Shown piece by piece: positions 27,868-40,071 of a stretch of 64,000 nucleotides of DNA; within the stretch, counting starts at the first letter, position 1, and each line of letters starts with the position of its first letter. The stretch comes from Nocardia alba NBRC 108234. Lineage in GTDB: Bacteria > Actinomycetota > Actinomycetes > Mycobacteriales > Mycobacteriaceae. Both the position numbers and the translations under genes were made by a program. The notes below the pieces were generated by a model. It was not told the DNA's origin, ran no database searches, and was given only the letters and a program-made list of their open reading frames with translations. The DNA is taken from NCBI RefSeq assembly GCF_001612665.1, contig NZ_BDAX01000002.1, forward strand, positions 744,001-808,000. Direction: 5' to 3'.

Positions 27868-29067
27868 ATGGCTGAGATGACTCCCGACAGCACGGCAACG
27901 GTCGTCGGCCTGACCAAGAAGACCGAGTACCTGGTGCGGCAACTGATCTTGCCGGTCGAGGAACAACACGGCGGAAACGCGCACGATCTGCCCGATGACG
28001 TGCGGCGCGCGTTGCAGACCGCGGCGCGGACGGCCGGGGTCTTCGCCCCACAGGTGGGAGCCGCGTTCGGCGGTCTCGGACTGAACATGCATGACCGCGC
28101 GCCCATCTTCGAGGCCTCCGGATACTCACTGTTCGGCCCTGTCGCGCAGAACTGCGCGGCGCCCGACGAAGGCAATATGCACCTGATGGAGCGTCTGGCC
28201 TCGCCGGATCAACAGCGTCGATACCTGCGCCCGCTGGCCGCGGGCCGAATCCGCTCGTGCTTCGCGATGACCGAGCCGGTACCCGGCGAGGGGTTCGACC
28301 CCTCCGTCCTGAACACGACGGCCGAAAGGACCAGCGGCGGTTGGGTGATCAACGGCCGCAAATGGTTTGTCACCGGGGCCGACGGTTCCGCGTTCGCCAT
28401 CGTGGTGGCGCGCACGAGTGGCGAGCCGGATTCCCGCAGTGGTGCGACGATGTTCCTCGTCGACGCGGACTCACCCGGTCTACGGATTCGACCCGACCGG
28501 GAAACGCACCGGGCGACAGTGTTCGCGCGGGAGTCGGAGTTGATCTTCGAGAATCTCGAGGTGAGCGACGACATGGTCCTGGGCGAGGTGGATCGGGGCT
28601 TCGACTACGCCCAGACCAGACTGTGGAACACCAGGCTGACCAACTGCATGCGCTGGCTCGGATCGGCGCGGCGCGCCGCGGACATCGCGGTGACGCGGGC
28701 CGCGAGCCAGTCCTCCGCCGGGCGCAGACTGGGCGATCTCGGCATGGTCCAGCAGTTGATCGCCGACAACGAGATCGACATCGCGGCGTCACGGGGATTG
28801 GTGGAGCGGGCCTGCCTGCTACTCGACGCCGGCGAGCCGTCGGCGCAGGCGACCTCGATCGCGAAGACCTTCGTGGCCGAGGCGGTGGGGCGAGTAGTCG
28901 ACCGGTCGCTGCAGATCTGCAGTGCGCCAGGATATTCGGAGGACGCGCCGCTGTCGTGGCTGTATCGCGAGGTTCGCTTGTTCCGCATCGACGACGGGCC
29001 GTTGGAGACTCAACGCTGGGCGATCGCACGTCGAGCGCTACGAATGGCCGATGAGCGGGCGTCGTGA
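27868..29067 (+). CDS. Acyl-CoA dehydrogenase family protein
   Basis: The 399-aa flavoprotein has the acyl-CoA dehydrogenase fold: SCFAMTEPVPGEGFDPS (FAD/substrate loop near 130-146), GGWVINGRKWFVTGADGS near 155-172, and the C-terminal QICSAPGYSEDAPLSWLYREVRLFRIDDGPLETQRWAIAR. The position of the usual catalytic Glu is not certain: the C-terminal DDGPLETQ segment sits where many members have Y-E-G-T. It may therefore be a dehydrogenase acting on an unusual CoA ester. It is an isolated gene. Confidence 0.82.
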   Translation: MAEMTPDSTATVVGLTKKTEYLVRQLILPVEEQHGGNAHDLPDDVRRALQTAARTAGVFAPQVGAAFGGLGLNMHDRAPIFEASGYSLFGPVAQNCAAPDEGNMHLMERLASPDQQRRYLRPLAAGRIRSCFAMTEPVPGEGFDPSVLNTTAERTSGGWVINGRKWFVTGADGSAFAIVVARTSGEPDSRSGATMFLVDADSPGLRIRPDRETHRATVFARESELIFENLEVSDDMVLGEVDRGFDYAQTRLWNTRLTNCMRWLGSARRAADIAVTRAASQSSAGRRLGDLGMVQQLIADNEIDIAASRGLVERACLLLDAGEPSAQATSIAKTFVAEAVGRVVDRSLQICSAPGYSEDAPLSWLYREVRLFRIDDGPLETQRWAIARRALRMADERAS

Positions 29068-29648
29068 GGGTCGGCGTATGTCACACGGGGAATCCGGTCA
29101 AATTTCCGAACCCTCCCTATAGCCGCTAAGTTAATGTCTATTCTAGACTGAGTTCATCCAGAATTATCGCACTCCAAGTGCTACATCACCGCATATGCCG
29201 AACCGACACGGCGATGGAAACGGAATAAGTCATGGATCATTTCAGCAATATTCAGACAGAGCGGGGAGGCTCGGCATCGTCGGCCGCCGAGACCGACCCT
29301 CCGCCGACCTGACTGTCGTCAGTACAGCCCGAGCAAGTGAGAGCCACCGATGCCGCTGCCTCGATCACCGCGCCCCGAAGAACCCGATACTCACCTGCGA
29401 GTGACCAGTGCCGACCTGGTGGTGGACTTCTGCGGTTGCCGCACCGCCGTACGAAATTTCCTGCACGACAGGCTATCCCACCCGCATCCCTCGATCGTCG
29501 CCGTCGAAGTCGCCGACGGCTTCCTGCCGAATCGGCGCATGCCCTGCGAGGCGCTGTGGCTACACCCGTGATCGAAGGCCGGTGAGTTCCGCGCCGCCGA
29601 TCGGCCGCTCGACATCGCACCGGCGAACCAGCCCAGGCAGTCGGCCGA
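29068..29648. other. 581-bp region, AT-richer, with small frame
   Basis: This stretch separates the acyl-CoA dehydrogenase gene from the polyketide cluster. The first half is AT-richer than its surroundings and holds a 13-bp palindrome GTCTA-TTC-TAGAC (29136-29148). The second half contains the possible 73-aa gene listed separately. It may mark the left edge of the cluster. Confidence 0.4.
29350..29571 (+). CDS. Possible small protein (73 aa)
   Basis: The 73-aa frame reads MPLPRSPRPEEPDTHLRVTS and continues with DFCGCRTAVRNFLHDRLSH and RMPCEALWLHP. The CxC pair and hydrophobic pattern are plausible for a small metal-binding or helical protein, but no family is recognised and the ribosome-binding site is poor. 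It is convergent with the LuxR-type gene. Treat as tentative. Confidence 0.3.
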   Translation: MPLPRSPRPEEPDTHLRVTSADLVVDFCGCRTAVRNFLHDRLSHPHPSIVAVEVADGFLPNRRMPCEALWLHP

Positions 29649-31715
29649 CTATTCGCCGCGACGATCCGGATCCGGCGGCTGAACCAGGAACCGCAGTTCG
29701 GTGCGCCGTTTGACGCGCAACTTCCGGTAGACCTGCGTCAGGTGCTGCTCGACGGTGCTGCTCGTGATCCCGAGTTCCACCGCTACGTCCTTGTTGCGCA
29801 TCCCGGCCGCCGCCAGTTCCGCGACGCGGCGCTCGGCGGTACTGAGCTGGTCCGCGCTCGCGCGGACATCGTCGTCGATCGCGACGTCCGTCGGCTCCGG
29901 CGCACGGGTCGCACCCGCGGTAGCCTCCTTGATCAAACGGGTCGCGGTACGGCGCAGCGATTGTGCGCGCCGAGGTTGCCCGAGGGTGTCGTAGGCGCCA
30001 CCGAGTTCGCCCAGAGCTCGCGCGAGTTCGTATTTGTCGTCGTTGTCGCGGGCGATGGCGGCGGCCGATCGCAAGATCCGCACCCGGTTCTCCCCCGTGG
30101 TGGTCAAAGCCAGCAAACGCAGTGAGACCCCCCTCGTGCGATGCAGTTTCGCGGTGCGCTCCAGGTGCCGCAGATGTTCGTTCGTGTAGTCGCCCGCGGC
30201 TTCGGGCCGCCCCATCGCCAAGTAGGTCTCGGCGAGATCGTTGCGCCAGGGGACCAGGTGGGGTAGGTCGAGGCCCCACTCCCGCATCAGCGCTCCGCAT
30301 CGCTCGAAATCGAGCAGCGCGCGATCAGGATCGCCGACCGCGAGGTGGTAGTGACCGCGCGCGTGCAGATACAGCAGCCCGTATCGAGATCGGAACATCG
30401 CCTCCGGCACCGGCCGGTCGAGTTGCCTGCGCGCCTCGTCGTACTGCATCGTCGCGGTCAACCCTCGGATGAGGCAGGCGAGGGGGCGTCCGATTCTGGT
30501 TCCGAGTCCTTTCGCCGGCACGAGATTCAGCGCGTCGAGGCCATACTTCACCGTGTCCGGCATATCCCCCTGCCGCAGTGAGATCTCCGCGCGCAACGCG
30601 GCGAACAGCGCCTGCCAGGTGGGTGCTCGCCGAGCTACCGCCTCGGCGAGCAAGGTATCGCACCACGCGGCGGCGTCATGGAGATTGCCGAAATGAATCA
30701 AGCCCTCCACCGCCACGACCAGCGCGTCGATCGTGGCCGCGCCGAGCCGGTGGTGGTTCAGGATCGACTGCGCGGCGAACACCGAACTCTTGTGATCGGC
30801 ACCCGACATCATCCCGTGCAGAACATCGACGGCGTACTCGTAGGGCAAGGTCGCCGGGTCGGTCCGATCAACGATGGAGCGTTCGCCGACGTTGCCGGGA
30901 ATTGCCCGCGGATGCGTGAATTCGAGCCAGGACCAGAGGAACTCGATGGTCCGATCGGGATCGTGGGTCTGTACGCACAGCGTCAGCAGGACCTCGTGCG
31001 CGTCCTCCTCGTTACCCTGCCACAGCAGGTGGATGACCAGATTCACCAGGTACCCGGGCGCCAGTCGTTCGTTGCGGGCAGCGGCCCGCAGTCGGCCGAA
31101 GTTCCGCGTGGCGACCGAGGGATTGCTGCGCCATTCCACTGACACCAGCATCGCCGCGATGGCGGTCCGATCCTCGACATGGACGCTGGCGCGATACGCG
31201 AGCTCCAAGAACTTGACCGCCGACCCCGTCTGGTTGTGCAGCAGCGCGGAGTCGGCGGCAGCACGCAACACCGCCACCGCGCCGGGGAAGCGCGCGTATC
31301 CGGCCTTGACGAGAAACTGCGCGACGCTGCTCGGCGCCGCGCCCTGACGGTGCAGCACCTCAGCGATCCGGTGATGCAGCCACGCGTTGACGTCGGGGGA
31401 GATCCGATCCAGCACGCTGCGGCGCAGTCCGGGGTCGGGGAACCTGAGCCCGGAGAGCAACCCCGAATCGCGTAGTCGGCCGATGACGCGCGCGACGATG
31501 TGATCATCTTCGTCGACCACCTGATTGATGAGCTCAGGGGTCGCCAAATCATCCAGAATGGCTATCGCCTGGCATACCAATAGCGATTCTCTACTATCGC
31601 TGTTGAATAGGCCACCCAGTAGCCGACGATTCGCCGAAGCATCCGACCGCTGGTAATTCAGCATATGTCGAATGGACGATTTCTCCGCGTGCCAACCGGA
31701 TGTCCATTGCACCAT
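29649..31715 (-). CDS. LuxR-family regulator, LAL-like without ATPase domain
   Basis: The 688-aa regulator ends in a LuxR HTH (LSTAERRVAELAAAGMRNKDVAVELGITSSTVEQHLTQVYRKLRV, near 630-675). The rest is a long TPR-like helical region. No Walker A/B motif is visible, and the sequence begins where large LAL regulators leave their ATPase domain (LLVCQAIAILDDLATPELINQV). It looks like an N-terminally shortened LAL protein. The start is ATG 31715, with GGGGGAG just upstream and TAGGCT at 31754-31749 as a possible -10. It is divergent from the mqnA-like gene and is the likely pathway regulator of the polyketide cluster. Confidence 0.82.
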   Translation of the reverse strand: MVQWTSGWHAEKSSIRHMLNYQRSDASANRRLLGGLFNSDSRESLLVCQAIAILDDLATPELINQVVDEDDHIVARVIGRLRDSGLLSGLRFPDPGLRRSVLDRISPDVNAWLHHRIAEVLHRQGAAPSSVAQFLVKAGYARFPGAVAVLRAAADSALLHNQTGSAVKFLELAYRASVHVEDRTAIAAMLVSVEWRSNPSVATRNFGRLRAAARNERLAPGYLVNLVIHLLWQGNEEDAHEVLLTLCVQTHDPDRTIEFLWSWLEFTHPRAIPGNVGERSIVDRTDPATLPYEYAVDVLHGMMSGADHKSSVFAAQSILNHHRLGAATIDALVVAVEGLIHFGNLHDAAAWCDTLLAEAVARRAPTWQALFAALRAEISLRQGDMPDTVKYGLDALNLVPAKGLGTRIGRPLACLIRGLTATMQYDEARRQLDRPVPEAMFRSRYGLLYLHARGHYHLAVGDPDRALLDFERCGALMREWGLDLPHLVPWRNDLAETYLAMGRPEAAGDYTNEHLRHLERTAKLHRTRGVSLRLLALTTTGENRVRILRSAAAIARDNDDKYELARALGELGGAYDTLGQPRRAQSLRRTATRLIKEATAGATRAPEPTDVAIDDDVRASADQLSTAERRVAELAAAGMRNKDVAVELGITSSTVEQHLTQVYRKLRVKRRTELRFLVQPPDPDRRGE

Positions 31716-31862
31716 GACTCCCCCAAACTCGCAGCCCTGCAACGGAGCCTACCTGTGCACGTTACTATCAGCCTCCTTACTGATGCGTCAATAAAAGACG
31801 GTGCGATCGACCAGTCGGATCCCTTGACAGCGACCGGCCGTGGAAGTCCATGGCACAAAAGT

Positions 31863-31876
31863 GAACCAACTGGTTC
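31863..31876. promoter_or_regulatory. Palindrome GAACCA-N2-TGGTTC in cluster promoter
   Basis: Perfect 6-bp arms with a 2-nt spacer lie in the divergent region between the LuxR-type regulator and the mqnA-like gene, close to the TAGGGG boxes. This is a candidate operator for an additional regulator. Confidence 0.4.
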
Positions 31877-31890
31877 GTTCTCTATTGCGA

Positions 31891-31920
31891 TAGGGGATAT
31901 CCGGGACCCGACTAGGGGTT
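31891..31920 (+). promoter_or_regulatory. TAGGGG boxes, left divergent promoter of PKS cluster
   Basis: TAGGGG occurs at 31891-31896 and 31913-31918, the second within CTAGGGGTT. The two copies are exactly 22 bp apart (two helical turns). They lie 46-73 bp before the mqnA-like start codon. The same box is found four times in the other divergent promoter region of the cluster at 39.9 kb. Likely binding sites of the cluster regulator (inference). Confidence 0.5.
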
Positions 31921-31963
31921 ATGACAGCCGCACCTCACAGTCCATGGTGAACGTGGAGGAATC

Positions 31964-32829
31964 ATGACTGAGAGCATCCTGACACCCCTACGTGTCCGGC
32001 AGGCACGACCGCGCGTAGGCCACATCAGCTACTTGAATTGCGCGCCACTGCTCTGGGGATTGGCGCGCACCGGGAAATTAATCGATATAGATTTGGTGAA
32101 GGGCACACCCGATGTCCTCGGAAAAGAAATTCTCGAAGGCCGCCTGGATATCGGCCCGGTAAGCCTGGCCGATTTTTTACAGCACCAAGAATTGCTGGTT
32201 CCATTGTCCGAAATTGCTATCGGCAGCGACGGCCCGGTGATGTCGTGCGTCATCGTGAGCCAGGTGCCGTTGGAAGAACTGGGCGGTGCGCGCGTCGCAC
32301 TCGGCTCGGAAAGCCGGACCTCAATTCGGCTGGCCCAGTTGGTGCTCGGTGAAATGGTCGGCGTACACGCCGAATACTTCAGCTGTAAACCCGATCTCGA
32401 ATCCATGCTGGACGCGGCCTCGGCGGCGGTGCTGATCGGCGACGCGGCCCTGCGGGTAGCCACCCTCGGGTCGACGCGATCCTCGCTCACGGTGCACGAT
32501 CTCGGCCAGATGTGGCGGGAGTGGACCGGACATCCCTTCGTCTTCGCCGTGATCGCTGCCCGACGCGAATTCGCCGCCCGGGCACCCGAACTGGTCTCGG
32601 AGGTGCATGCCGCGCTGGTCGAAGCCCGCGACCTGGCACTGACCGAGATCGACGAGGTCAGCCAACGGATCGCGCGCTGGGAGGACTTCGACGCCGAGTT
32701 GCTCCGGCGGTACTACACCCACGCGCTGAACTACGATCTCGGCGACCGGCAGTACGCGGGCATCGCCGAATTCGCGCGCCGCGCCGGTTTGCCGAGGACT
32801 CTCGACGCTCGTGTGCCACGGGATCTGTC

Positions 32830-32842
<13 letters not shown>
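31964..32842 (+). CDS. MqnA-like chorismate dehydratase family protein
   Basis: The 292-aa protein is of the MqnA/MqnD periplasmic-binding-like fold. The MqnA-type N-terminus [16 protein letters not shown] (near 18-33) is followed by [31 protein letters not shown] and [11 protein letters not shown]. MqnA removes water from chorismate to give 3-[(1-carboxyvinyl)oxy]benzoate in the futalosine menaquinone pathway. None of mqnB, C, D or E is nearby. The next gene encodes an acyl ligase-ACP-KS, so it probably supplies an aromatic starter acid. The ATG has GGAGG 5 nt upstream, and the gene overlaps the next by 13 nt. Another carboxylate-binding role is possible. Confidence 0.75.
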
Positions 32843-35963
<3,121 letters not shown>

Positions 35964-35964
<1 letters not shown>

Positions 35965-37202
35965 TGCAGCGTTATGACGTCGTCGTCGCCGGCGGCGGGT
36001 CGGCGGGTGTCGCCGCGGCAGTCGGGGCGGCGCGGACCGGAGCACGCGTGTTGTTGATCGAACGCGGGCCGTGTCTGGGTGGCGCGGCCACACTGCGCAA
36101 CGTGTTGACCTACTGCGGTCTGTACACCCGAGCCGATCCACCCGAGCAGGCGGTCTTCGGCATCGCTGATGAGGTGCTGCACGGGCTGCGCGCCATGGAG
36201 GCGGTTACCGAGCCCACTCGATTCACTTCCGTCGCTGTGGTTTTCGATCCCGAGGCGGTCAAATGTGTCCTCGACGAGTTGTGCGCGCGGGCCGGCGTGG
36301 ACGTGCGGCTGCACAGCCAGGTGATCGGCGCGCAGAGGGTGGGCGCGACGATCCGCTCGGTCCGGTTGGCCGACCATCAGGGTATCCACACCATCGGCGC
36401 GGCGGCCTTCGTCGATGCGACCGGTGAAGCGGATCTGGCCGTCTTCGCCGGTGCCGCGATCCGCTACGGCAACAACGGCCGAGTCCAGAACGGAACACTC
36501 GGCGTCCGATTCGGCGGCGTGGGCGCGGACGCGGATCTGTCCCGTGGCACCATCGCCGCGACGCTGGCACGAGCGCACCGCGCGGAGATAGACGCGGCCT
36601 GCGGCCTGATCGCACGTCTGCCGGTCTCCGGCGATGTCATCGCCTACCTGATCGATGAGGGCTACGACGCGAGGGACGCGCTGGATACCGCGCGGGCGCA
36701 GGTCCGCTCACGTAGGCGGGCCAGAACGTATCTGGAGGCCCTGCGCGCGGTACCCGGCTGGGCCGGGGCACATATCGTCAGCACCGGGCCGGAGATCGGC
36801 ACCCGCGAATCGCGGCATCTGGTCGGCCGCTACGCGCTGTCGGGACGAGAGATACTGTCCGGCGCCAGATTCCACGACGTCATCGGGTTGGGCGCGTGGC
36901 CCGCAGAGTACCACGCGGTCGCGGGCGAGCCCGCCGAGTGGCAGTTCATCGCCGACGACGGACACTACGACATTCCGTTGCGCACCCTGCGCAGCGCCGA
37001 CACCGTGAACCTCTTCGGCGCCGGCCGGGTCGTCGACGGCGACCGGCAGGCCGGTGCGTCGCTGCGGGTCATGGGTACGGCTTTCGCGACCGGGCAGGCA
37101 GCGGGAGTCGCGGCGGCGCTGGTCGCCGCGAGCCCCGCCGAACTGTCCGCCGTCGCCGTCCAAGGCCTGCTGCTCGCGCAGGGTGCGCGGTTGGGCGATT
37201 GA
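35964..37202 (+). CDS. FAD-dependent oxidoreductase (FAD_oxidored type)
   Basis: The 412-aa flavoprotein starts with the dinucleotide fold DVVVAGGGSAGVAAAVGAARTGARVLLIERG. It then has CLGGAATLRNVLTYCGLY, typical of the FAD-dependent oxidoreductase family PF12831, and the C-terminal LFGAGRVVDGDRQAGASLRVMGTAFATGQAAG closing the FAD site. The GTG start overlaps the upstream stop codon (TAGTG), with GGAGG in front. It probably oxidises an intermediate of the polyketide pathway, but the family also dehydrogenates or reduces varied substrates. It ends the left plus-strand operon and is convergent with the flavin monooxygenase. Confidence 0.82.
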
Positions 37203-37203
37203 C

Positions 37204-38973
37204 TCAGCGTCGCAGAACCGCGCGCAGAACCGCCGCGAGTTCGCCGACGGGATCGGCGACCGCGCCACGCGAGCGCCACGCGACATGATGATCCGGACGC
37301 ACCAGGATCGCGCCCCCGGTCTGGAGCCCACTGAGCGAGGCCCAGATTCGGTCCCGATCGTGCCAGTCCCCCTCGGCGAGCTCACTGATCCGGGCAGACA
37401 CGACCGGCACTCCGAGCTCGCCGCCGACCTGCTCGGCGGCGCGCACCCACGCGTCACCGGCCTCGTCGGTGATCACGCCGAAGGCGCCCGTACCCGCCAG
37501 ATCCAATGTTGAATGGCGCAGTCCGTCCCGATGCAGCCAGGCGTGCGGCAATCGATGGCCGGGACGAGTGGTCGGCCGGTAGATATCGCCCATCGGGGAA
37601 GGCGGCCACGCGGCGGTGCCGTCGGGGCACAACGCGCCCTCGGTGTAGGCCACGCCGAGCTCCAGATCGTGTGCCTGGCAGTCGGTCCGGTGGGTTCCGA
37701 GTATGTCGGCCGCGCGGGCCCGCTGGGTCGCGCCGCGATCGCTGTCCTCGAAGTAGTTGTGGAAGAACAATTTTCGCGCGATGCGTGGCACATGTGGTCC
37801 GAGCCCCAGCGCCGCGTCCAAGATGACCTGCGAGTTGGTGAGAATGCCGAGCGCCCAGTCCAGGTTTCGCCGACCCACCGGCCTGCGCTCGGACTCGTAG
37901 GTATCCAGCAGGTCCTCGCCGGCCCAGCCCGACTCCACCGCGGCCAGCTTCCAGGCGAGGTTGTGCGCGTCCTGGATCGCGGTGTTGAGTCCGAGTCCCG
38001 CCGCGGGCGGCATGCGGTGCGCCGCGTCACCGGCGAGGAAGACCCGCCCGGCCCGGTAGCGGTAGGCCAGCACCGCGTCGATCGCCCAGTTGCTCGTGCG
38101 GTGCACGAGCAGATCCAGATCCGGCAACCCGAGAATCTCCCGGATCCGATCGGCGACAGCGGCCGGATCCTGGAGCGCGGCATCGCTACGGTCGGCCGTG
38201 AAGTGCATGCCCCATTCCTCGGAGAACCTGCCCCAGGTCGGGCCCATCTGCACCAGGACAGAGCCGGTGTGCGCGGGATTGTCGGGGCTGATGAAGTAGG
38301 TGAGCAGCGCGCCGTCGCGCTGCCACGGCGACAGGTCGGCGGAGAAGTGCACGGTCGAGACGTTGTGGACCTGGCGAAGCCCATCCATGTGGATGCGGGC
38401 CCGGGCCGCGGCGGTGCGGCCACCGTCGGCCGCGATCAGATACCTGGCCCGCACCGAATACTCACGGCCGCTGTCGTTGTCGCGCAACTGTGCGGTGACG
38501 CCGTCGGCGTCGGAGGTCCAGCCGGTCATCTCGCAGCCGAATCGCACCCGACCCGGTGACCGCTGTTCGGCTTCGCGGCGCAGCACCGGCTCGAGGCGGA
38601 CCTGCGGCAGGTTCGTCGCCGTACTCGGGCTGTCGGCGCGATAGATTTGTTCCAGCGCCCCCGCGCCGAAGGCGTCCAGTTCGTGGATGATCCTGCCGTC
38701 CAGCGGCCCGCCACCACCGAGCGAGGTCTGCCAGCAGACCTTGCCGAACTTGTCGAGCGGAGCTCCCTGGCCCACGATGGGCTCGGCGACCCCGTGCTGG
38801 CGGTACAGCTCCATCGTGCGCTGACTCAGGTAGTGCGCTTTCGGCAACTGCGAGGTGTCCGAACGTCGTTCGACCAGCAGATGGTCCACGCCGAGGTTCG
38901 CCAGGAAGATCGAGGCCGACAGACCACAGCCACCGCCGCCCACGATCAGTACCGCGACATCGAGATTCGTCAT
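37204..38973 (-). CDS. FAD-dependent aromatic monooxygenase
   Basis: The 589-aa class A flavin monooxygenase (PF01494 type) has AVLIVGGGGCGLSASIFLANLG (FAD site near 7-28), RARYLIAADGGRTAAARA (DG motif near 178) and GRVFLAGDAAHRMPPAAGLGLNTA (GD motif near 300). The C-terminal thioredoxin-like domain ends ILVRPDHHVAWRSRG. Close relatives hydroxylate phenols, which fits an aromatic starter unit in this cluster. ATG 38973 shares a base with the stop of the upstream secreted-protein gene (TGATG), so the two are translationally coupled. Longer in-frame starts run into that gene and are rejected. Confidence 0.87.
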   Translation of the reverse strand: MTNLDVAVLIVGGGGCGLSASIFLANLGVDHLLVERRSDTSQLPKAHYLSQRTMELYRQHGVAEPIVGQGAPLDKFGKVCWQTSLGGGGPLDGRIIHELDAFGAGALEQIYRADSPSTATNLPQVRLEPVLRREAEQRSPGRVRFGCEMTGWTSDADGVTAQLRDNDSGREYSVRARYLIAADGGRTAAARARIHMDGLRQVHNVSTVHFSADLSPWQRDGALLTYFISPDNPAHTGSVLVQMGPTWGRFSEEWGMHFTADRSDAALQDPAAVADRIREILGLPDLDLLVHRTSNWAIDAVLAYRYRAGRVFLAGDAAHRMPPAAGLGLNTAIQDAHNLAWKLAAVESGWAGEDLLDTYESERRPVGRRNLDWALGILTNSQVILDAALGLGPHVPRIARKLFFHNYFEDSDRGATQRARAADILGTHRTDCQAHDLELGVAYTEGALCPDGTAAWPPSPMGDIYRPTTRPGHRLPHAWLHRDGLRHSTLDLAGTGAFGVITDEAGDAWVRAAEQVGGELGVPVVSARISELAEGDWHDRDRIWASLSGLQTGGAILVRPDHHVAWRSRGAVADPVGELAAVLRAVLRR

Positions 38974-39815
38974 CAGTGGTGCCCTCCGGTTCCGGGCGCC
39001 TGCCCGGGAAAATAGAAGCCGTCGTGGGGCTTCCAAGCCGCACCGGCCACCTCCTCGACGTCGTCGAGGATGGCGGTGGTCGGCACGCCGCCGTCCGGAT
39101 GCAGCCAGATGTGGGTATCCCACAGCCTGGGATGGGGAATGCCGAACGGGGCGGGAGTGATCGGTTGGAGCGCGCCGGTGGCGCCGCCCCGGATCGTCTC
39201 CGGAGGCGGCAGGCAGATCATGTCGAAGGACGGGAGCGCGTGGACGCCACGCTCGTGAATGAACCAGTCGGTGGGGTCGAGACACAGCGACGTCGACACG
39301 GGATAGACACCCGGGGTGTATTCGGCCAGATGGCCCCACCCGGCCAGTTCGTACGGGTAGTCGGCCTCGACCGGATCACCGAGATCGGCACCGGTTGCCA
39401 GCGACCGATAGAACAGCGTCGCGGGCTTACCCGCCGTGACCGTGCGCGGCGCGGGGAGATCGGCGGCGAGGCCTTCGATCGAATTCGCCATCAGCTCGAC
39501 CGACAGCACCGGATCCGCCAAGACCATGCCCATCCCCGCGTAGCTGACGACACCGTGCGACAGCGGCGTCCAACCCGCCAGCGACACCGCGGCCAGATCC
39601 GCTGGGCCGCGCAGAGTCCGCAGCGGTCCGAGCCGATTGCGCACCAGATCGCGATCGTTTTCCAGCGACGCGGTGCGGGCTTGCGGACCGCACCGCGGCG
39701 GATCGGCGGAAGCCGGAGCCGCGGCGGCGACGCTGTGACCGACTGTCGCGAGCAGCAGCGCGCACACCGCCGACAACAGCGGTCCGCGTACAGATGGTGA
39801 TGGATGCTGGCGCAT
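38973..39815 (-). CDS. Secreted protein of unknown function in PKS cluster
   Basis: The 280-aa protein has a Sec-type signal (LLSAVCALLLATVGHSVAAAAPASA near 13-37, cleavage probably after ASA). The mature part has three Cys (CGPQA, SLCLDP, DMICLPP), a Trp/His/Pro-rich C-terminal half (PHPRLWDTHIWLHPDGG, HDGFYFPGQAPGTGGHH) and no recognised domain. The C-terminal pattern is seen in other exported mycobacterial/nocardial hypotheticals. Tight coupling to a cytoplasmic monooxygenase gene suggests a role in the same pathway, perhaps product binding or export, which is inference. Its promoter lies in the TAGGGG-box region. Confidence 0.75.
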   Translation of the reverse strand: MRQHPSPSVRGPLLSAVCALLLATVGHSVAAAAPASADPPRCGPQARTASLENDRDLVRNRLGPLRTLRGPADLAAVSLAGWTPLSHGVVSYAGMGMVLADPVLSVELMANSIEGLAADLPAPRTVTAGKPATLFYRSLATGADLGDPVEADYPYELAGWGHLAEYTPGVYPVSTSLCLDPTDWFIHERGVHALPSFDMICLPPPETIRGGATGALQPITPAPFGIPHPRLWDTHIWLHPDGGVPTTAILDDVEEVAGAAWKPHDGFYFPGQAPGTGGHH

Positions 39816-39899
39816 AGGGATACCCCTCTCAGCCGGAAGAAGCCGACCGGCAGTCGAAACCGTGCCCTCGCCGATTGTGGTGATCCACGCTCGCCCCGC

Positions 39900-39950
39900 A
39901 AACCCCTAGTCGCTTCCCCTACCTGCCGGTTAGGGGACAGCTAGGGGTTT
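39900..39950. promoter_or_regulatory. Nested CCCCTA/TAGGGG inverted repeats, central divergent promoter
   Basis: Outer arms AAACCCCTAG (39900-39909) and CTAGGGGTTT (39941-39950) are perfect 10-bp complements. Inner arms CCCCTA (39916-39921) and TAGGGG (39931-39936) are nested inside. Four boxes therefore face the two divergent transcripts (secreted protein/monooxygenase to the left, PKS operon to the right). Half-site spacing is 13 bp on the left and 11 bp on the right. The same box occurs in the 31.9-kb promoter. Confidence 0.65.
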
Positions 39951-40071
39951 TCCACTCCTATCCGACGCTGGGACAGTTCGCCTGACTCCGCAGCGGCAGT
40001 GCTCGACCAGCGTTCGGTTCGCCCGACATCGACAGCACCAGGCCGCGTTCCGGTCCAGAAGGGAACAAACA

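Noticed and set aside
39900..39950. Transcription terminator
   Set aside because: It lies between divergent start codons, not after a gene, and its boxes recur in another promoter region.
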